This document shows positions 6,705 to 7,236 of a stretch of DNA of 7,236 nucleotides, one piece after another (position 1 is the stretch's first letter; every line of letters starts with the position of its first letter). Both the position numbers and the translations under genes were made by a program. The stretch is from Lysinibacillus sp. Its GTDB lineage: Bacteria; Bacillota; Bacilli; Bacillales_A; Planococcaceae. The stretch lies in contig JAAYHP010000442.1 of NCBI GenBank assembly GCA_012735355.1, positions 1 to 7,236 of the forward strand, in the 5' to 3' direction. A model generated the notes under the pieces. That model worked only from the letters and a program-made list of their open reading frames with translations, was not told the origin of the DNA and ran no database searches.

Positions 6705-6718
6705 AGAACAAATGTTCT
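6705..6718. promoter_or_regulatory. LexA/DinR-like box
   Basis: AGAACAAATGTTCT has perfect 6-bp arms (AGAACA/TGTTCT) and matches the Bacillus SOS box consensus CGAACRNRYGTTYC at 12 of 14 positions, missing only the two outermost bases. It lies about 150 bases upstream of the YflT-type gene and about 300 upstream of the SCP2 gene, which is far for direct LexA control of either. Function is uncertain. Confidence 0.4.
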
Positions 6719-6832
6719 GAAATCGGGAATTCTTCATATATAACTTACTTTATATTAAGCGAAACCAATTTGTTTACATAATATTATTATAGAAAATTTT
6801 ACTTTCTACTATATGAATTTTCGAAATAATCA

Positions 6833-6838
6833 TATAAT
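6833..6838 (+). promoter_or_regulatory. Candidate -10 element for the YflT-type gene
   Basis: A perfect TATAAT lies 28 bases before the start codon, correctly placed ahead of the ribosome site. No good -35 box is found 16-18 bases upstream (6810-6815 reads TATATG). No convincing sigma-B promoter (GTTTAA/GGGTAT type) was found, although this family is sigma-B controlled in B. subtilis. Confidence 0.35.
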
Positions 6839-6865
6839 AAAATTAAAGATATGAGGTGGTGTAGA

Positions 6866-7236
6866 ATGAAATTTCAACGACAAATAGCGGTTGTCTATAC
6901 AATTCCCGACACATTCAATAAAGTGAACGATATGCGTGAATTAGGTTTTTTAGAGCATGAAATTTATATCTTTTCTAAAAATATTCGCGAGCTACAATCG
7001 TTAAAAAAGTATACAGAAATAAACATTCATCAATCAGGCGATCTGTTAGACATGTTTAAAGCCACCATTACCGGGTCCAACTTGTACGAAGTTAGTTTAC
7101 ACCGATTTCAATTTTCTGAAGAAGAATTGCGTCATTACGGGGAATTGATTCGAAAAGGTGCCTTCTTCATCATTGCGCAGCACGAATATCCAGTTGAAAA
7201 ACAACCAACAACTTATAAATTCAGTAAATTATCTAC
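6866..7236 (+). CDS. YflT-type general stress protein (GSP17M-like), 3' end outside window
   Basis: An open frame of 123 codons runs from an ATG to the window edge without a stop, so the gene is partial. A GAGGTGG ribosome site (6853-6859) sits six bases before the ATG. The protein (starting MKFQRQIAVVYTIPDT) follows the layout of the YflT/heat-induced stress protein domain found in Bacillus general stress proteins: an opening beta strand, a helix leading to RELGFLEHEIYIFSKN (23-38), then SGDLLDMFKATITG (61-74), and FSEEELRHYGELIRKGAFFI (86-105) ahead of a final strand. These proteins are small, cytosolic and of unknown biochemical activity; in B. subtilis yflT is a heat/general-stress gene. 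The match is by pattern, so the family is fairly but not fully certain. A charged or low-complexity extension after the domain would lie outside the window. Confidence 0.7.
   Translation, partial: MKFQRQIAVVYTIPDTFNKVNDMRELGFLEHEIYIFSKNIRELQSLKKYTEINIHQSGDLLDMFKATITGSNLYEVSLHRFQFSEEELRHYGELIRKGAFFIIAQHEYPVEKQPTTYKFSKLS

Larger units (their letters stand above)
6411..6865. other. Divergent intergenic region between the SCP2 and YflT-type genes
   Basis: These 455 bases hold no convincing gene. They serve as the upstream region of two divergent genes. Visible elements are a C-rich tract (G-rich on the minus strand) at 6539-6554, a minus-strand promoter candidate at 6566-6595, a LexA-like palindrome at 6705-6718, and a plus-strand TATAAT at 6833-6838. 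The rest is AT-rich without recognisable structure. Confidence 0.6.

Noticed and set aside
6772..6800. Sigma-B promoter for the YflT-type gene (GTTTAC at 6772)
   Set aside because: There is no GGGTAT-like -10 element at 12-15 bases; only the -35 half resembles the consensus.
1..7236. Mobile element, CRISPR array, tRNA, rRNA or riboswitch
   Set aside because: Read on both strands: no transposase, no paired terminal repeats, no regularly spaced direct repeats, no cloverleaf and no recognisable riboswitch core were found.

Overview
The window is AT-rich DNA from a low-GC Gram-positive bacterium, most likely a member of the Bacillaceae. The reasons are a GrlA-type ParC, strong AGGAGG-like ribosome binding sites, intrinsic terminators with U-tracts, a CcpA-type cre-like site, a Bacillus-type LexA-like box, and a YflT-type general stress protein. 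The genus cannot be fixed from the sequence.

Layout from left to right. (1) Positions 1-2297, plus strand: topoisomerase IV subunit A (parC/grlA) with its 5' end outside the window. The visible frame holds a TAG at 9-11 where relatives have a Tyr codon. A rho-independent terminator follows at 2314-2353. (2) Positions 2422-3309, plus strand: a ten-helix EamA/DMT-family transporter with its own candidate promoter and terminator. (3) Positions 3423-5293, minus strand: a two-gene operon with a small DUF485 membrane protein first, then an ActP-type sodium:solute symporter. The genes overlap by ATGA, as in the acetate-permease pairs yjcH-actP and ywcB-ywcA. It has a good sigma-A promoter, a 10-bp inverted repeat at the predicted transcript start, and a cre-like site further upstream. 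It ends in its own terminator, convergent with that of the transporter. (4) About 600 bp of AT-rich DNA (5401-5995) with no convincing gene, only faint traces of decayed reading frames. (5) Positions 6071-6397, minus strand: a single-domain SCP2 sterol-binding-type protein with a terminator and a long leader carrying three GGGG tracts. (6) A roughly 450-bp intergenic stretch with a LexA-like palindrome. (7) From 6866 to the window end, plus strand: the start of a YflT-type general stress protein, cut by the window edge.

Functionally this is a housekeeping segment: chromosome decatenation, metabolite export, probable acetate uptake and a lipid-binding small protein. No mobile element, CRISPR array, rRNA or tRNA was seen, and no clearly new multi-gene system is visible. 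The points most worth checking are the parC nonsense codon, the regulatory sites in front of the symporter operon, the LexA-like box and the G-tract leader.
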